From Prochlorococcus sp. AG-402-O16 (lineage in GTDB: Bacteria; Cyanobacteriota; Cyanobacteriia; PCC-6307; Cyanobiaceae), in assembly GCA_003216415.1 (NCBI GenBank), contig QCIY01000002.1:62001-126000 (forward strand): DNA of 64,000 nucleotides, read 5' to 3'. Below the pieces are notes generated by a model. That model searched no databases. It was not told where the DNA came from and was given only the letters and a program-made list of their open reading frames with translations. Position 1 is the stretch's first letter; the number at the start of each line of letters is the position of its first letter. The position numbers were made by a program, and so were the translations under genes. Shown here in pieces: positions 34,729 through 45,001 of this stretch.

Positions 34729-35375
34729 GTATTCCAAGAGTAACAATAGTTATAGCATCTAGTCTTGATGGGAGAATTGCATTTCCTGAAGGTGGAGAGT
34801 CACATCTTGGAAGCGAAGAAGATAGAAAAATGTTAAATCAAAACTTATCATTGGTAGATGCCACTATTTTTGGTTTAGGGACTTTAAAAGCTCATCAATC
34901 AACATACCTAATTAAAAATCTCAATAAAAATAACGAAGCAAAAATATCAAAAAGCCAACCAATTTCTATAGTTGCTTCAAATAGCATGAAATTTAACAGT
35001 GCTTGGAAATACTTTCGACAACCAATAAGAAGGTGGCTAATAAGCTCAAGTAAAGTTGATAATTTGTCGAATAATGACTTCGAGAAAAAACTCTTTTTCG
35101 AAAATTCATGGGAAAAAACTTTAATTTCACTCAAAAAAAAAGGTATAAATAATCTAGCTCTTTTAGGAGGAGCAAAACTTATAAATTCATTTATAAAAGA
35201 GGATTTAATAACAGATATAAAAATTACAATAATTCCGCGAATTATTGGAGGTAGATATACATGGATCGCTCCAGAACAATCAAATGAAATTTTTAATCTA
35301 AAAAGACTATGGGAAATAAAATCAATTAAAAATTTAATGAATAATGAAATCCATGTCCATTACAAAAAAATTTAG
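34725..35375 (+). CDS. RibD C-terminal (riboflavin reductase/DHFR-like) domain protein
   Basis: A 216-residue protein consisting only of the RibD C-terminal reductase fold. VTIVIASSLDGRIAFPEGGESHLGS is the NADPH/substrate loop and LALLGGAKLINSFI the second signature. No deaminase domain is present. It starts with TTG at 34725, overlapping the stop of the tandem PTPS gene (TTGA), so the two are coupled. A dihydropterin or riboflavin-intermediate reductase is plausible given the neighbour. Confidence 0.85.
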   Translation: MSIPRVTIVIASSLDGRIAFPEGGESHLGSEEDRKMLNQNLSLVDATIFGLGTLKAHQSTYLIKNLNKNNEAKISKSQPISIVASNSMKFNSAWKYFRQPIRRWLISSSKVDNLSNNDFEKKLFFENSWEKTLISLKKKGINNLALLGGAKLINSFIKEDLITDIKITIIPRIIGGRYTWIAPEQSNEIFNLKRLWEIKSIKNLMNNEIHVHYKKI

Positions 35376-35392
35376 AATAGATTAAACAATAT

Positions 35393-36547
35393 ATGAAAAA
35401 AAATATATATAAAGTTGAAGTCAAATTGTCCATTAAGGAAATCCCCAGAAAGATATGGAATGAATTAACAAATGAAATCAAAAATCCATTTTTTGAATGG
35501 AATTGGCTTAAAAACCTTGAAATATCAAAAAGTGTTTCTAGAGAAACTGGTTGGCAGCCTCTATATTTTGTTGCTTATCAAGATGAAGAGATATTAGGTA
35601 TTGCTCCACTTTTTTTAAAAAATCATAGTTATGGAGAATTTATTTTTGATCAATCATTTGTAAGATTAGCCCAAGAGCTGAATTTAAATTATTATCCCAA
35701 ATTAATTGGAATGAGTCCTTATAGTCCTGTGAATGGATATCAATTTCTTTATAAAACAAACAACGATAAAAAAGAAATTACAAATTTGCTGATAAACCAT
35801 ATCGAAAGTTTTGCAATTACAAACAAAATTTTAAGTTGTAATTTTTTATATACTGACGAAAGCTGGGGAAAACATCTTAAATCTTTGGGATACCATGAAT
35901 GGATAAATGCAAGCAGTGAATGGAGGAGTAATGGCGAAAAAACATTTGATGATTTTCTTTCTAGATTTAACTCTAATCAGCGAAAAAATATAAAAAAAGA
36001 AAGAAAATCAATTAGTAAACAAGATATTAAAGTAGACATTTTTGAGGAGCAAAATATTAACCAAGAAATCCTCAAAAAAATGCATAATTTTTATGAAGAG
36101 CATTGTTTAAGGTGGGGAGTCTGGGGAAGTAAATATCTAACATCTACATTTTTCGAAAATATTTTGGATAATAAAAAAAATCTTTTACTTTTTAGCGCAG
36201 CAAAAAAAGACTCTGATGATATTTGTGCGATGTCAATGTGCGTAAAAAATAAAAATTATTTATGGGGTCGATATTGGGGCAGTCAAGAAGAAATATCTAA
36301 TTTACATTTTGAATTATGCTATTACCAGCCAATTGAATGGGCAATAAAAAATAGTATTCATTTTTTTGATCCTGGTGCTGGAGGCAAACATAAAAGAAGA
36401 AGAGGATTTTTTGCAAAAGGCACCATAAGCCTTCACAAGTGGTTTGATAAAAATATGGCAAATATAATTAATCCTTGGCTAAATGAAGTGAATAGACAAA
36501 CCGAAAGGGAAATTGAATTTGAAAATAATTCTATACCCTTCAAATAA
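35393..36547 (+). CDS. GNAT/FemAB-like N-acyltransferase (DUF482, COG3146)
   Basis: A 384-residue protein with EWNWLKNLEISKSVSRETGWQP at the start, LSRFNSNQRKNIKKERKSI in the middle and a C-terminal FDPGAGGKHKRRRGF. This set marks the COG3146 family, predicted acyltransferases related to FemAB and GNAT. The substrate is unknown, and peptidoglycan or peptide acylation has been suggested for relatives. It begins 17 bp after the RibD-like gene. Confidence 0.85.
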   Translation: MKKNIYKVEVKLSIKEIPRKIWNELTNEIKNPFFEWNWLKNLEISKSVSRETGWQPLYFVAYQDEEILGIAPLFLKNHSYGEFIFDQSFVRLAQELNLNYYPKLIGMSPYSPVNGYQFLYKTNNDKKEITNLLINHIESFAITNKILSCNFLYTDESWGKHLKSLGYHEWINASSEWRSNGEKTFDDFLSRFNSNQRKNIKKERKSISKQDIKVDIFEEQNINQEILKKMHNFYEEHCLRWGVWGSKYLTSTFFENILDNKKNLLLFSAAKKDSDDICAMSMCVKNKNYLWGRYWGSQEEISNLHFELCYYQPIEWAIKNSIHFFDPGAGGKHKRRRGFFAKGTISLHKWFDKNMANIINPWLNEVNRQTEREIEFENNSIPFK

Positions 36548-36607
36548 AAATTATTTAGCTTTACCAAATATTATATTAGTAATGTAGTGTTTCATTAACT
36601 GAACAAT

Positions 36608-36994
36608 ATGAATTCTAATGAAAGTCTCGAAGAAAAAATAAAGATTGATAATGATCTATCCAAGAGATATATAGACCTAGATCCAAACGGTTATTTTATT
36701 ATAAAAGTAGATTTAGAAGAAAAAAAAATAATTCTAGAGCACTTTTTAAATAATATTAATGATGAGGGATATGCCATTGACCCAGAAACAAATGAACCTA
36801 TCAAATGCGACTCTCAAAGTAAAAGGGTTAGTAATGCAGTTTTTGAAGGTATTAGTGCTAAACAACTTGGAATATTGATCACTGAAGAGAGAAATGACTT
36901 AATTACGAGATTTGATCATGCTCTATATTTAGGCCGGGAATTACAAAAAGCGGAAGAATGTTTACACAAAAAATTACCATATATTCAAGATTAA
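36608..36994 (+). CDS. DUF4346 family protein
   Basis: A 128-residue acidic protein. DPNGYFIIKVDLEEKKIILEHF and the C-terminal RFDHALYLGRELQKAEECLHKKLPYIQD match DUF4346, conserved in cyanobacteria. In other cyanobacteria the domain can be fused to larger proteins, and its role is unknown. It stands between the acyltransferase and petL. Confidence 0.8.
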   Translation: MNSNESLEEKIKIDNDLSKRYIDLDPNGYFIIKVDLEEKKIILEHFLNNINDEGYAIDPETNEPIKCDSQSKRVSNAVFEGISAKQLGILITEERNDLITRFDHALYLGRELQKAEECLHKKLPYIQD

Positions 36995-37031
36995 GAAATT
37001 AAACGAAAAAATCTTATTCTTTGATCTGATG

Positions 37032-37051
37032 TTAAATTAAATTAAATTAAA
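37032..37051 (+). repeat. four tandem TTAAA units upstream of petL
   Basis: TTAAA is repeated four times at 37032-37051, ending 7 nt before the petL start codon. It lies in the leader where the ribosome binds. No better Shine-Dalgarno is visible. Pentanucleotide tracts can change copy number by slippage. Confidence 0.8.
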
Positions 37052-37058
37052 AAAATTA

Positions 37059-37151
37059 ATGAACGTCATTTTCTACTTTGCATTTCTAGGTTTTGGTTTT
37101 GGAGCTGCTTTCGCACTAGATAAAATCTTAAGGGCAGTTAAATTAATCTAA
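37059..37151 (+). CDS. petL: cytochrome b6f complex subunit PetL
   Basis: A 30-residue protein: a single membrane helix (FYFAFLGFGFGAAFAL) followed by a basic end RAVKLI. It resembles PetL of other cyanobacteria in length, in the FYxxF start of the helix and in the KLI C-terminus. PetL is a small peripheral subunit that stabilises the cytochrome b6f dimer. It is distinct from PetM, which ends LLLKxQ. It ends 4 bp from the convergent rimO stop. Confidence 0.7.
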   Translation: MNVIFYFAFLGFGFGAAFALDKILRAVKLI

Positions 37152-37155
37152 AAAA

Positions 37156-38520
37156 CTACAAAAATTTAATAGTCTCTCCGTACAAATCATATTCATCAGC
37201 ATAACAAATAATTGCTTCAACGAATTTACCGATATAATTTTTCAAATCACTGTTATCTTTAATAGATAAAATTACAGTTCCATCAATTTCAGGTGCAAAA
37301 TGAAAAGAACGACCTATTAATTCCTTATTATCAGATATTTTTTCTACCAAAATCTTCATTTTTGAACCAATATATGACTGATTTTTATCTTTAGAGATAT
37401 TTTGTTGAACTGAAATAACGTTATCTTTTCTTGCTTCTGCGACCTCTGAGGATACTCTATTTGGTAAATCAAAAGCTGAAGTTCCTTCTTCAGGAGAAAA
37501 AATAAACACTCCTACATGATCAAACTTATGGCTTTCCAAAAATTTAAGAAGGTGTTCAAAATGTTCTCTTTTCTCTCCTGGGAAACCCACAATAAGACTG
37601 GTTCTTAATACAGCAGATGGAATTTCTTCTCTAATTTTGCTCAAAATTGATTCATTCAAAGAAGCCTGCCAAGGTCTATTCATACTCTTCAACACATCTG
37701 GATGACTATGCTGAAGTGGTAAATCAAAATAAGGTACTATATTTTTTGAATCTTTGAAAGCTTTAATCACTTCATCAGTTAAACCAGTTGGATAAGCATA
37801 ATGTATCCTTATCCAAGGAATTGGAACTTTTGAAAGCTCATTCAAAAGTTTTGCTAATGAAGGTTTTCCATAAATATCTTGTCCATAATTAGTTGTTATT
37901 TGACTAATTAGTATGATTTCTTGAATACCCTGTTTTGCAAGACTTTTAGCTTCTGAAATTATAGATTCTATTGTTCTACTTCTTTGAGGACCTCTCAACT
38001 TGGGAATGATACAAAAAGCGCAGTTATAATTACAGCCCTCAGCAATACGAAGATAAGCAACAAATTTTTTTTTATCTACAAATCGAGGCATTACTTCATC
38101 TGCAATAAATTCCGGAATTTTTGAAACTTCATTAACAATTTCGCCTTTTTCTACTCTATTCAAAACCTTGGCTATCTTTTGATAATCTCCTGTTCCAATC
38201 AAACCTTTTATTTCGGGTATTTCTTTAAAAAGTTCTTCTTTAAAATGCTGAGCCATACAGCCTGCAACAATTACTTCCTTTCCTTGATTTGTATATTCTA
38301 GAATTTGTCTAACTGATTCCTCTCTTGCTGTTTCAATAAAACTGCAAGTATTTACAACAACAACATTTGCATCTTTTGTATTACTATCAATTTCATAGCC
38401 CTCTTTATCTAATAATCCTTGCATATGTTCAGTATCAACAAGATTTTTCTCACAACCAACATGACTAAATGCAATCTTAGGAAGTTTTTTTTCTTTAACA
38501 TTGAGATTTTTTTTATTCAC
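37156..38520 (-). CDS. rimO: ribosomal protein S12 methylthiotransferase RimO
   Basis: A 454-residue radical SAM enzyme that methylthiolates an aspartate of S12. The N-terminal UPF0004 domain has cysteines in HVGCEKN and VVNTCSFI plus AGCMAQ. The radical SAM motif is CNYNCAFC, and a C-terminal TRAM domain follows. [14 protein letters not shown] distinguishes RimO from MiaB. I use GTG 38520 ([11 protein letters not shown]); the frame stays open to ATG 38565 but the extra residues are hydrophobic and unlikely. Confidence 0.94.
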   Translation of the reverse strand: MNKKNLNVKEKKLPKIAFSHVGCEKNLVDTEHMQGLLDKEGYEIDSNTKDANVVVVNTCSFIETAREESVRQILEYTNQGKEVIVAGCMAQHFKEELFKEIPEIKGLIGTGDYQKIAKVLNRVEKGEIVNEVSKIPEFIADEVMPRFVDKKKFVAYLRIAEGCNYNCAFCIIPKLRGPQRSRTIESIISEAKSLAKQGIQEIILISQITTNYGQDIYGKPSLAKLLNELSKVPIPWIRIHYAYPTGLTDEVIKAFKDSKNIVPYFDLPLQHSHPDVLKSMNRPWQASLNESILSKIREEIPSAVLRTSLIVGFPGEKREHFEHLLKFLESHKFDHVGVFIFSPEEGTSAFDLPNRVSSEVAEARKDNVISVQQNISKDKNQSYIGSKMKILVEKISDNKELIGRSFHFAPEIDGTVILSIKDNSDLKNYIGKFVEAIICYADEYDLYGETIKFL

Positions 38521-38622
38521 AAATTTTAAAAAAATTAAAAATTTTAAACAGCATTTCGTATGCAACTCTCATGCCAAGATAATATTAGGATAGATTATGT
38601 AAATAACAAACTTTCATTGTTT

Positions 38623-39558
38623 ATGGCGCTTAAGACTTTTAAAAGTAGAAATAATAAAGATTTGAAATGGCCAAAAATCATAATCGCAATTCTTAGTACT
38701 ATAGGCTTAGTTGATACAGGTTCGATTACTTTAAAAAACTGGGGATTATTTACTTCGCTTTCATGCCCAGGTATAGAAAATGGTTGTGAAACAGTTTTAA
38801 ATAGTCCTTGGGGTACTTTATTTAAAAATAATCAAATTAATATACCTCTCTCATTAGCTGGATTTATAACTTACTTATCAATATTAGTTATCACAATAAT
38901 ACTTTCACTAAATTTAATTTCTCCGAGAGAAAAGCTAAACAAGTTTTTGTGGTGGTTAATATTTCTAATTTCTTGTGCTTCCTCTACATTTAGCTTTTTA
39001 TTAATCAATATAATGTTTTTAAAAATTCAAGCATATTGTTTTTTTTGTATACTTTCAGCAATTATATCTTTTTCTATCTTTATAACTTCTATGATTGGAG
39101 CAAAGTTTGAAAGTAGAGAACCTATGATTTTCCGAGGTTTTATAGTAGCCATAAGTATCCTGCTGGGTGGCCTAATTTGGTCAACTAACGTTGACCCCTC
39201 CAATGCTATTGATGTTATAAGACCTACCGAAAATGTATCACCGATAATTACCACTTCAAGCTCTCCCCAGAAGGTAAATTTTGCAAAATTTTTAAAAAAA
39301 AGCAATATTATTATGTACAGTGCGTATTGGTGTCCTCATTGCCATGATCAAAAACAACTATTTGGTAAGGAAGCAGTTAAAGAATTAAAAGTAGTTGAAT
39401 GTGCTAAAGATGGTAAAGATAATGAGTATGAGCTATGCCAAATGAAAGGAATTAGTGGATTTCCCTCTTGGGAAATAAATGGAGAAATCATTAGTGGTGC
39501 TAGGGACTTAAATGAATTAGCGATCAAGGCCGGTTATCAAGGAGAAACTAATTTTTAA
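38623..39558 (+). CDS. vitamin K epoxide reductase-thioredoxin fusion (disulfide formation)
   Basis: A 311-residue protein from ATG 38623 (MALKTFKSRNNKDLKW). Several membrane helices carry the VKOR cysteines, with CPGIENGC on a loop and the CXXC in YCFFC. A C-terminal thioredoxin-like domain has CPHC (YWCPHCHDQ). The cyanobacterial and plant fusion (LTO1 in plants) makes disulfides in the periplasm or thylakoid lumen using quinone. An upstream in-frame ATG at 38560 would add 21 polar residues. It overlaps nadB by 11 bp tail to tail. Confidence 0.92.
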   Translation: MALKTFKSRNNKDLKWPKIIIAILSTIGLVDTGSITLKNWGLFTSLSCPGIENGCETVLNSPWGTLFKNNQINIPLSLAGFITYLSILVITIILSLNLISPREKLNKFLWWLIFLISCASSTFSFLLINIMFLKIQAYCFFCILSAIISFSIFITSMIGAKFESREPMIFRGFIVAISILLGGLIWSTNVDPSNAIDVIRPTENVSPIITTSSSPQKVNFAKFLKKSNIIMYSAYWCPHCHDQKQLFGKEAVKELKVVECAKDGKDNEYELCQMKGISGFPSWEINGEIISGARDLNELAIKAGYQGETNF

Positions 39559-41215
39559 TAAATCTTTTATGGATTTTTTGATCTAATTGTTGTCGAGTAT
39601 GGCATAGCCAATTTTTATCTTTTTCTGGAAAATCATATCTATAATGACCTCCTCTACTCTCTTCTCTAAATAGGCAAGCTTTTAATAAAATTAAAGTTGT
39701 TATTTGTCTATTCTTTAAGTCAAGTAAAAGATTAAGAACCCTTCTATTGCGTTCACTAAGTTTAATTTGTTGATCAAATTTTATTTTTTCAAGACTATCG
39801 AGTAAAGGATTATTTTGTAATTGAACAATATCATCTTGAATATAATTTAGAAATTTGCTCATATTGACTTTATTTCGAGATACGCCTAGATTCGACCAAC
39901 AAAGTTTTCTTAATTCATCAATTTTTTCAGCAATTTTTGAAATTTGATCTTCTTTCGGATCTTCAATAGCAAACTCTTGAAATGATCTATCAAATTGTAC
40001 AAATTTGGAAAGATCATTTAAAACAATTGAAGACATTTTTCTAGCAAAAACGAGACATTCCATCAGTGAATTACTTGCCAATCTATTAGCTCCATGCACG
40101 CCTGTAGAAGCAACTTCTCCTACAGCGTATAATCCTTTCCTTGTAGAAGAAGCATTTAGATCAGTTTTAACACCTCCCATCCAATAGTGAGCTGCAGGAG
40201 CTACAGGAATAACCTCATTTAAAGGATTAACACCATAATCCAAACATCTACTTAAGATAGTAGGAAATCTCTCTACAATTTTCTCAGGATCAATATACCT
40301 GAGATCTAGACCAACATGATCAACATTATTATCATGCATATTCTTCATAATTGCTCTACTAACCTGATCTCTTGAAGCTAAATCACGATTTTGAAGATTT
40401 TTAACTGGGCTCTCACCATTTTTATCAATTAAAATAGCACCTTCGCCCCTAAGTGCCTCTGAGATTAGAAAACAAGGTGCGCCATAAAATTTTAAAGCAG
40501 TTGGATGAAATTGAACAAACTCTAAATCTTCGATAGCAGCGCCTGCTTTCCAAGCAAGAGCGATCCCTTCTCCAGAGGATTGAGCGGGATTTGTTGTATT
40601 AGTAAATAAATGCCCACCCCCACCTGTAGCTAAAACAACAGCTCTCGATTGAATCCAATATAAATTTGCCCCATCAAGAACCTGAACTCCTCTACATTCT
40701 TGATTTTCAATAAGAAGTTCAGTTACCCTTACGCCCCTACAGTGAAGAATATTTTTTTTATTCTCAATATGGTCTTCTAAAACTTCAACTAATGCTCTTC
40801 CAGTACGATCTTTAACATGTAATACTCTTCTGCGAGAATGGGCTGCTTCTAAAGTAGTAGATAGTTGATCAGAACTTTGATCAAAAATCATCCCTAAATT
40901 TTGCAACCTGTCTACACAACCTGGGGCTTCTTTAACCAGCATTTCTACAGCTTGAAGATCACATAGTCCATCTCCTGCTTTTAAAGTATCATCAGCATGA
41001 AGATCATATGAATCATCTTGTCTAACAACAGATGCAATTCCTCCCTGAGCCCATCTGCTTGAAGATACCTTACTAGTGTTCCGATTTAAAAGAAGCACTT
41101 TTAAATTTGCGGGTAATTCGAGGCAAGTCATAAGGCCAGCAGCTCCAGCACCTACAACGATTACATCCCAATTATTAATTGGTATCGTTTGATGCGAAAA
41201 TGGAGGCCTCAGCAT
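39548..41215 (-). CDS. nadB: L-aspartate oxidase
   Basis: A 555-residue flavoenzyme that oxidises aspartate to iminoaspartate, the first step of NAD synthesis. The FAD motif is DVIVVGAGAAGLMTCLELP (residues 18-36). SSRWAQGGIASV, ATGGGGHLFTNTTNP, QFHPTALKFYGAP and HYWMGGVKTD...GLYAVGEVASTGVHGANRLASNSL are all family hallmarks, recorded here in short pieces. Its ATG overlaps the stop of the upstream DUF3120 gene (TAATG). Confidence 0.95.
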   Translation of the reverse strand: MLRPPFSHQTIPINNWDVIVVGAGAAGLMTCLELPANLKVLLLNRNTSKVSSSRWAQGGIASVVRQDDSYDLHADDTLKAGDGLCDLQAVEMLVKEAPGCVDRLQNLGMIFDQSSDQLSTTLEAAHSRRRVLHVKDRTGRALVEVLEDHIENKKNILHCRGVRVTELLIENQECRGVQVLDGANLYWIQSRAVVLATGGGGHLFTNTTNPAQSSGEGIALAWKAGAAIEDLEFVQFHPTALKFYGAPCFLISEALRGEGAILIDKNGESPVKNLQNRDLASRDQVSRAIMKNMHDNNVDHVGLDLRYIDPEKIVERFPTILSRCLDYGVNPLNEVIPVAPAAHYWMGGVKTDLNASSTRKGLYAVGEVASTGVHGANRLASNSLMECLVFARKMSSIVLNDLSKFVQFDRSFQEFAIEDPKEDQISKIAEKIDELRKLCWSNLGVSRNKVNMSKFLNYIQDDIVQLQNNPLLDSLEKIKFDQQIKLSERNRRVLNLLLDLKNRQITTLILLKACLFREESRGGHYRYDFPEKDKNWLCHTRQQLDQKIHKRFIKN

Positions 41216-41982
41216 TAAACCAATCCACTAAAAGTTGGTTGAAGAATTGCTAAAAAAATAAAAATACCGTCAACAATTAATGTAGTTTGTATTACATAAC
41301 TAGAAACCAAGAGAGCTTTACCATGAGTCGTATTAATAGTTGCAGAATCAAAAATTTCTTTTGAAATAAGCCAAAGTATCAAAGCAGTAAAAAAAATTAT
41401 TGATAATGATTTGATTTGAATAAGATTTTCTGAGGTTTTTTGTAGAATAAGAGGTGCATTTTCAGAATCTGCAGTTATGACCTCTCTCCATTGATCCATT
41501 ATTCCGATCAAAAATATTGAAATGTCAGTAACAGCAGTTCCAAACAAAGAAGAGATATAAAAACTAGATCCAATTTTCCAATTAGTACCAAGGCCAATTA
41601 AAGCTAATGGAAGAACTACAGCTTCAACAGGTATGTGTAGGATAGGAAATGGACTTAACCATCCCCAGAACAAACATCCACCAAGCCAACTCCCTGATAC
41701 GCCAAGTAATAATGAACTGACTATAAACCATTTATTTGGTTGTTTCTTGTACAAAAAATAAGCCCCCAAGAGGATTATAAAGGTAAAACAAAGAGCACTA
41801 ATTGGTTCTAATCTCACCCAAGGGGCTTGAACAAATATAGGTAAAATTACAAGAAAAGAAGACCACAATCTTAAAGAAATAGGTCTTGATAAAAAAGTAC
41901 TTTCGTATGAATCAACTATTTTATGCAATTCATAGTTCGATTTATTTTTCACTTCTAATTTTTTTGTAATTAATTCTTTCAA
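41215..41982 (-). CDS. DUF3120 family membrane protein
   Basis: A 255-residue protein with about seven hydrophobic segments and a basic cytoplasmic N-terminus. SGSWLGGCLFWGWLSPFPILHIPVE is the distinctive conserved stretch of the cyanobacterial DUF3120 family, whose function is unknown. It is translationally coupled to nadB by a TAATG overlap, but a functional link to NAD synthesis is not shown by sequence. Confidence 0.82.
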   Translation of the reverse strand: MKELITKKLEVKNKSNYELHKIVDSYESTFLSRPISLRLWSSFLVILPIFVQAPWVRLEPISALCFTFIILLGAYFLYKKQPNKWFIVSSLLLGVSGSWLGGCLFWGWLSPFPILHIPVEAVVLPLALIGLGTNWKIGSSFYISSLFGTAVTDISIFLIGIMDQWREVITADSENAPLILQKTSENLIQIKSLSIIFFTALILWLISKEIFDSATINTTHGKALLVSSYVIQTTLIVDGIFIFLAILQPTFSGLV

Positions 41983-42168
41983 TGAACAAATTTATTTATC
42001 TATTTTAATTAATTTAAATCGTGTTTTAAAAAACTGCGAATGCTATATTCTAATAAATGAAAGGCACTTAATTTCACATTTTCATTTGGTATTTTAAAAG
42101 TATTTAATACACTTTGAGTCATATATGAGTTTAGAATAAAAATTAAGCAGAATATTTGGAATTTAATT

Positions 42169-43569
42169 GTGTGGCAAGAAATTAATTATAAAGAAGATTC
42201 TAATGATCTTCTTGTTCCCAATATTACTTATAAAATTAACCCTGCAGAAATTGAAAGTATTGATGCTAATTCCATAGCGCAAGAGATAGGATTTGAATCA
42301 GGTGATTCCATAATTACTATTAACGGTAAAAAACCAAGAGATTTAATTGATTATCAGATTCTCATTAGTGAAGAAATTGTTGATATATCAGTTTTAGATA
42401 AAAATCATGAAATTCATAATGTAAGTATTGAAAAAGATCAAGACGTCAATTTAGGTATTAATTTTAAAGATGCATTATTTGATTCAATCAAACAATGCAA
42501 TAATAAATGTCCATTTTGTTTTATAGACCAACAGCCAAGCGGCAAAAGAAAAAGCCTTTACGTAAAAGATGATGATTATAGATTAAGTTTCCTATATGGC
42601 TCATATCTAACTCTTACGAATTTAAAAAAAGAAGACTGGGATAGAATCTCTGCGCAAAGACTTTCCCCACTTTTTATTTCTGTTCATGCGACAGATCCTA
42701 CTACTCGAGAAAAATTATTAAAAAATAAAAAAGCAGGAGTAATTCTTGATCAAATTTCATGGTTTGAAAAGAACTCTATTCAAATACATGCGCAAATTGT
42801 TGTATGCCCGAACATAAATGACGGAAAGATTCTTGAGAAATCAATTTTAGAACTTGCTAAATTTTACAAAAAAACTTTTCAAACAGTACTTTCAGTTGCA
42901 ATAGTTCCTGTTGGACTTACAAAATTTAGACCTGAAAATGATGGATTAAAATCAATAGGCTCAGAATACGCAAAAAAAATTATTAAACAAGTCGAAAAAA
43001 TTCAAGCCTCTTTACAGATTAATCTTGGGACTCGTTTTTGTTGGCTAGCAGACGAATGGTATTTAATAGCCGGTATAAATTTACCTAGTTACAAAACCTA
43101 CGAAAATATGCCACAAGAATCTAACGGAGTAGGATCAATTAGATTCTTTCTCAAAACATTGAGTGAGAAAACAAAAAACCTACCACAAAAATTAGAACAT
43201 CCTAAAAAAGTTAGTTGGATTGTTGGTAAATTAGTTTATGAAGCCCTAATTCCTACAGTTAAAAAATTAAACTTAATTGATGGATTGAAAATTAATTTAT
43301 ATGGTTTACCAAGCATTTATTGGGGCCAAGAACAAGTTGTTACAGGACTTTTAACTGGAAAAGATCTAATTTACGGGCTGAAAAATGAGGATTTAGGAGA
43401 AGCTATTTACATTCCATCAATTATGTTAAAACTCAACTCTGATTTATTTTTAGATGATAAAAATATTAAAGAAGTGGAAAATCAATTAAATACCAAAATT
43501 CACGTTCTTGATGATTCAAATGATATTATAAATACTCTGATTGGAAAATCGAATAACAACGATACTTAA
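42169..43569 (+). CDS. DUF512 radical-SAM/PDZ-type FeS protein (TIGR03279)
   Basis: A 466-residue protein. Residues 15-60 resemble a PDZ loop (DANSIAQEIGFESGDSIITINGK). CNNKCPFCFIDQ is a CxxxCxxC radical-SAM-type cluster motif. The C-terminal DUF512 part follows. The family is conserved in cyanobacteria and some clostridia, with unknown substrate. It starts with GTG 42169 after a 186-bp spacer and precedes tolC by 2 bp. Confidence 0.85.
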   Translation: MWQEINYKEDSNDLLVPNITYKINPAEIESIDANSIAQEIGFESGDSIITINGKKPRDLIDYQILISEEIVDISVLDKNHEIHNVSIEKDQDVNLGINFKDALFDSIKQCNNKCPFCFIDQQPSGKRKSLYVKDDDYRLSFLYGSYLTLTNLKKEDWDRISAQRLSPLFISVHATDPTTREKLLKNKKAGVILDQISWFEKNSIQIHAQIVVCPNINDGKILEKSILELAKFYKKTFQTVLSVAIVPVGLTKFRPENDGLKSIGSEYAKKIIKQVEKIQASLQINLGTRFCWLADEWYLIAGINLPSYKTYENMPQESNGVGSIRFFLKTLSEKTKNLPQKLEHPKKVSWIVGKLVYEALIPTVKKLNLIDGLKINLYGLPSIYWGQEQVVTGLLTGKDLIYGLKNEDLGEAIYIPSIMLKLNSDLFLDDKNIKEVENQLNTKIHVLDDSNDIINTLIGKSNNNDT

Positions 43570-43571
43570 AA

Positions 43572-44999
43572 ATGCTTAGAAGAGTATTAAATCCTATCTT
43601 ATTTTTGCCCCTTGCCATATGTCTGAACTCTATAAATGTACTTTCGAGCGAAAGAAAAGATAATATAGATAATGTTTTAGAGGAGAAATCAAATAAGCCT
43701 TTTATTAGTCATCAAGAGATAGAAAAAATTATATTAAATAATCAAGAGTTAAAATCATTAGAAAATTTAGTATCCTCTGCAAGCTTCAATCTTTCAAGTC
43801 AAATTGCTAAAAGATACCCATCCTTAGATTTTCAAGCCAATGGGTTGCCAAAATATGTTTCAGGTAAAAAGTACAGTGGGAATTCACCGACTTTAAAAAC
43901 ATCACAATTTACAGCTAATCCTTCTCTAAATATAAAGTGGGATTTAATTGAACCCATTAGAGTCTCCGAGATTAAAATTGCCAAAGAAAATTACAAAATT
44001 GCAGAAAATAATTATGAGATCAAGAAAAAAGATTTAATTCAAGAGGCAAGAATTAGGTATCACAAATACCAAAAATCAAATCAAGAAATCCAAAATAAAC
44101 GAGAAACACTTGATTTATCAATTACAAGTTTAAATAATGCGATAGCAAAGTTAGATGCTGGAATTGGAACAAAATTTGAAGTTCTCGAAGCAGAAGCTCA
44201 ATTATCTCGAGATAAACAATCTCTTAATGAAAAGAAAATAGAGCATGAGATTAATAAAATTTCACTTAAAGAGATTCTTAACATTAAGGAAACTTTCGAA
44301 ACTAATGAAGTGCAAAATTTAATTGGTTTCTGGAATCACAGATTGAATAAAAATATTAAGGAAGGTCTAGATAAAAATCTTTCCTTAAAAAACCTTCTTC
44401 TCCAAAAATCAATCAAAAAGAACCAAGCAAATAGTTTTTTAGCTCAAAATAAGCCTAATATTTACATTAGTAACACATTCTCAAGTACATTTTCCAAGGG
44501 TGACTCTCTATCCACCGAAATTGACCCTGAAGAATCTGGATCTAACTATACAAATACAATAAGTCTAAATTTCGCATGGAGTATTTTTAATGGCGGACAG
44601 AATAAGAAATCTTACAAATCAAAAATAGCAGATGCAAAAGCTGAAGAAAATGCTTATCAAAATCTAAAAAATATTTTGACCACAAACATTAGTAAAGCCT
44701 ATTTGAATCTTAAATTAAATGAAGAGAAAATAATTTCTTCTCTTAAAGAAATTGAATCTAGTAAAGAGTCTGTAAGGCTTTCCAGACTTAGATATGATGT
44801 TGGAATATCCACTCTCAAAGATGTACTTGTAAGACAAAGTGAATTAAGTAATGCAAAATCAAAAAATATTAATGCTATTTATAATTACAACTTGAATTTA
44901 GATGAATTAGAAAGATTAACTTTTCTTGAAATAAGTAAAAATTGTTTGGAAAATAATATTAATAAAATTAATGATATAGAATCTATCTGCAATATTTGA
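43572..44999 (+). CDS. TolC-family outer membrane efflux protein
   Basis: A 475-residue outer membrane channel protein with an N-terminal signal peptide (ILFLPLAICLNSINVLS). Two OEP-type halves follow, each with long helices and a beta segment (SLNIKWDLIEPIRVSEIKIAKENYKIA and ISLNFAWSIFNGGQNKKSYKS in pieces). TolC proteins work with ABC or RND exporters, none of which is adjacent. In cyanobacteria TolC also exports S-layer and toxin-like proteins. It is followed by an inositol-phosphatase gene with a 2-bp gap. Confidence 0.87.
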   Translation: MLRRVLNPILFLPLAICLNSINVLSSERKDNIDNVLEEKSNKPFISHQEIEKIILNNQELKSLENLVSSASFNLSSQIAKRYPSLDFQANGLPKYVSGKKYSGNSPTLKTSQFTANPSLNIKWDLIEPIRVSEIKIAKENYKIAENNYEIKKKDLIQEARIRYHKYQKSNQEIQNKRETLDLSITSLNNAIAKLDAGIGTKFEVLEAEAQLSRDKQSLNEKKIEHEINKISLKEILNIKETFETNEVQNLIGFWNHRLNKNIKEGLDKNLSLKNLLLQKSIKKNQANSFLAQNKPNIYISNTFSSTFSKGDSLSTEIDPEESGSNYTNTISLNFAWSIFNGGQNKKSYKSKIADAKAEENAYQNLKNILTTNISKAYLNLKLNEEKIISSLKEIESSKESVRLSRLRYDVGISTLKDVLVRQSELSNAKSKNINAIYNYNLNLDELERLTFLEISKNCLENNINKINDIESICNI

Positions 45000-45001
45000 A
45001 G

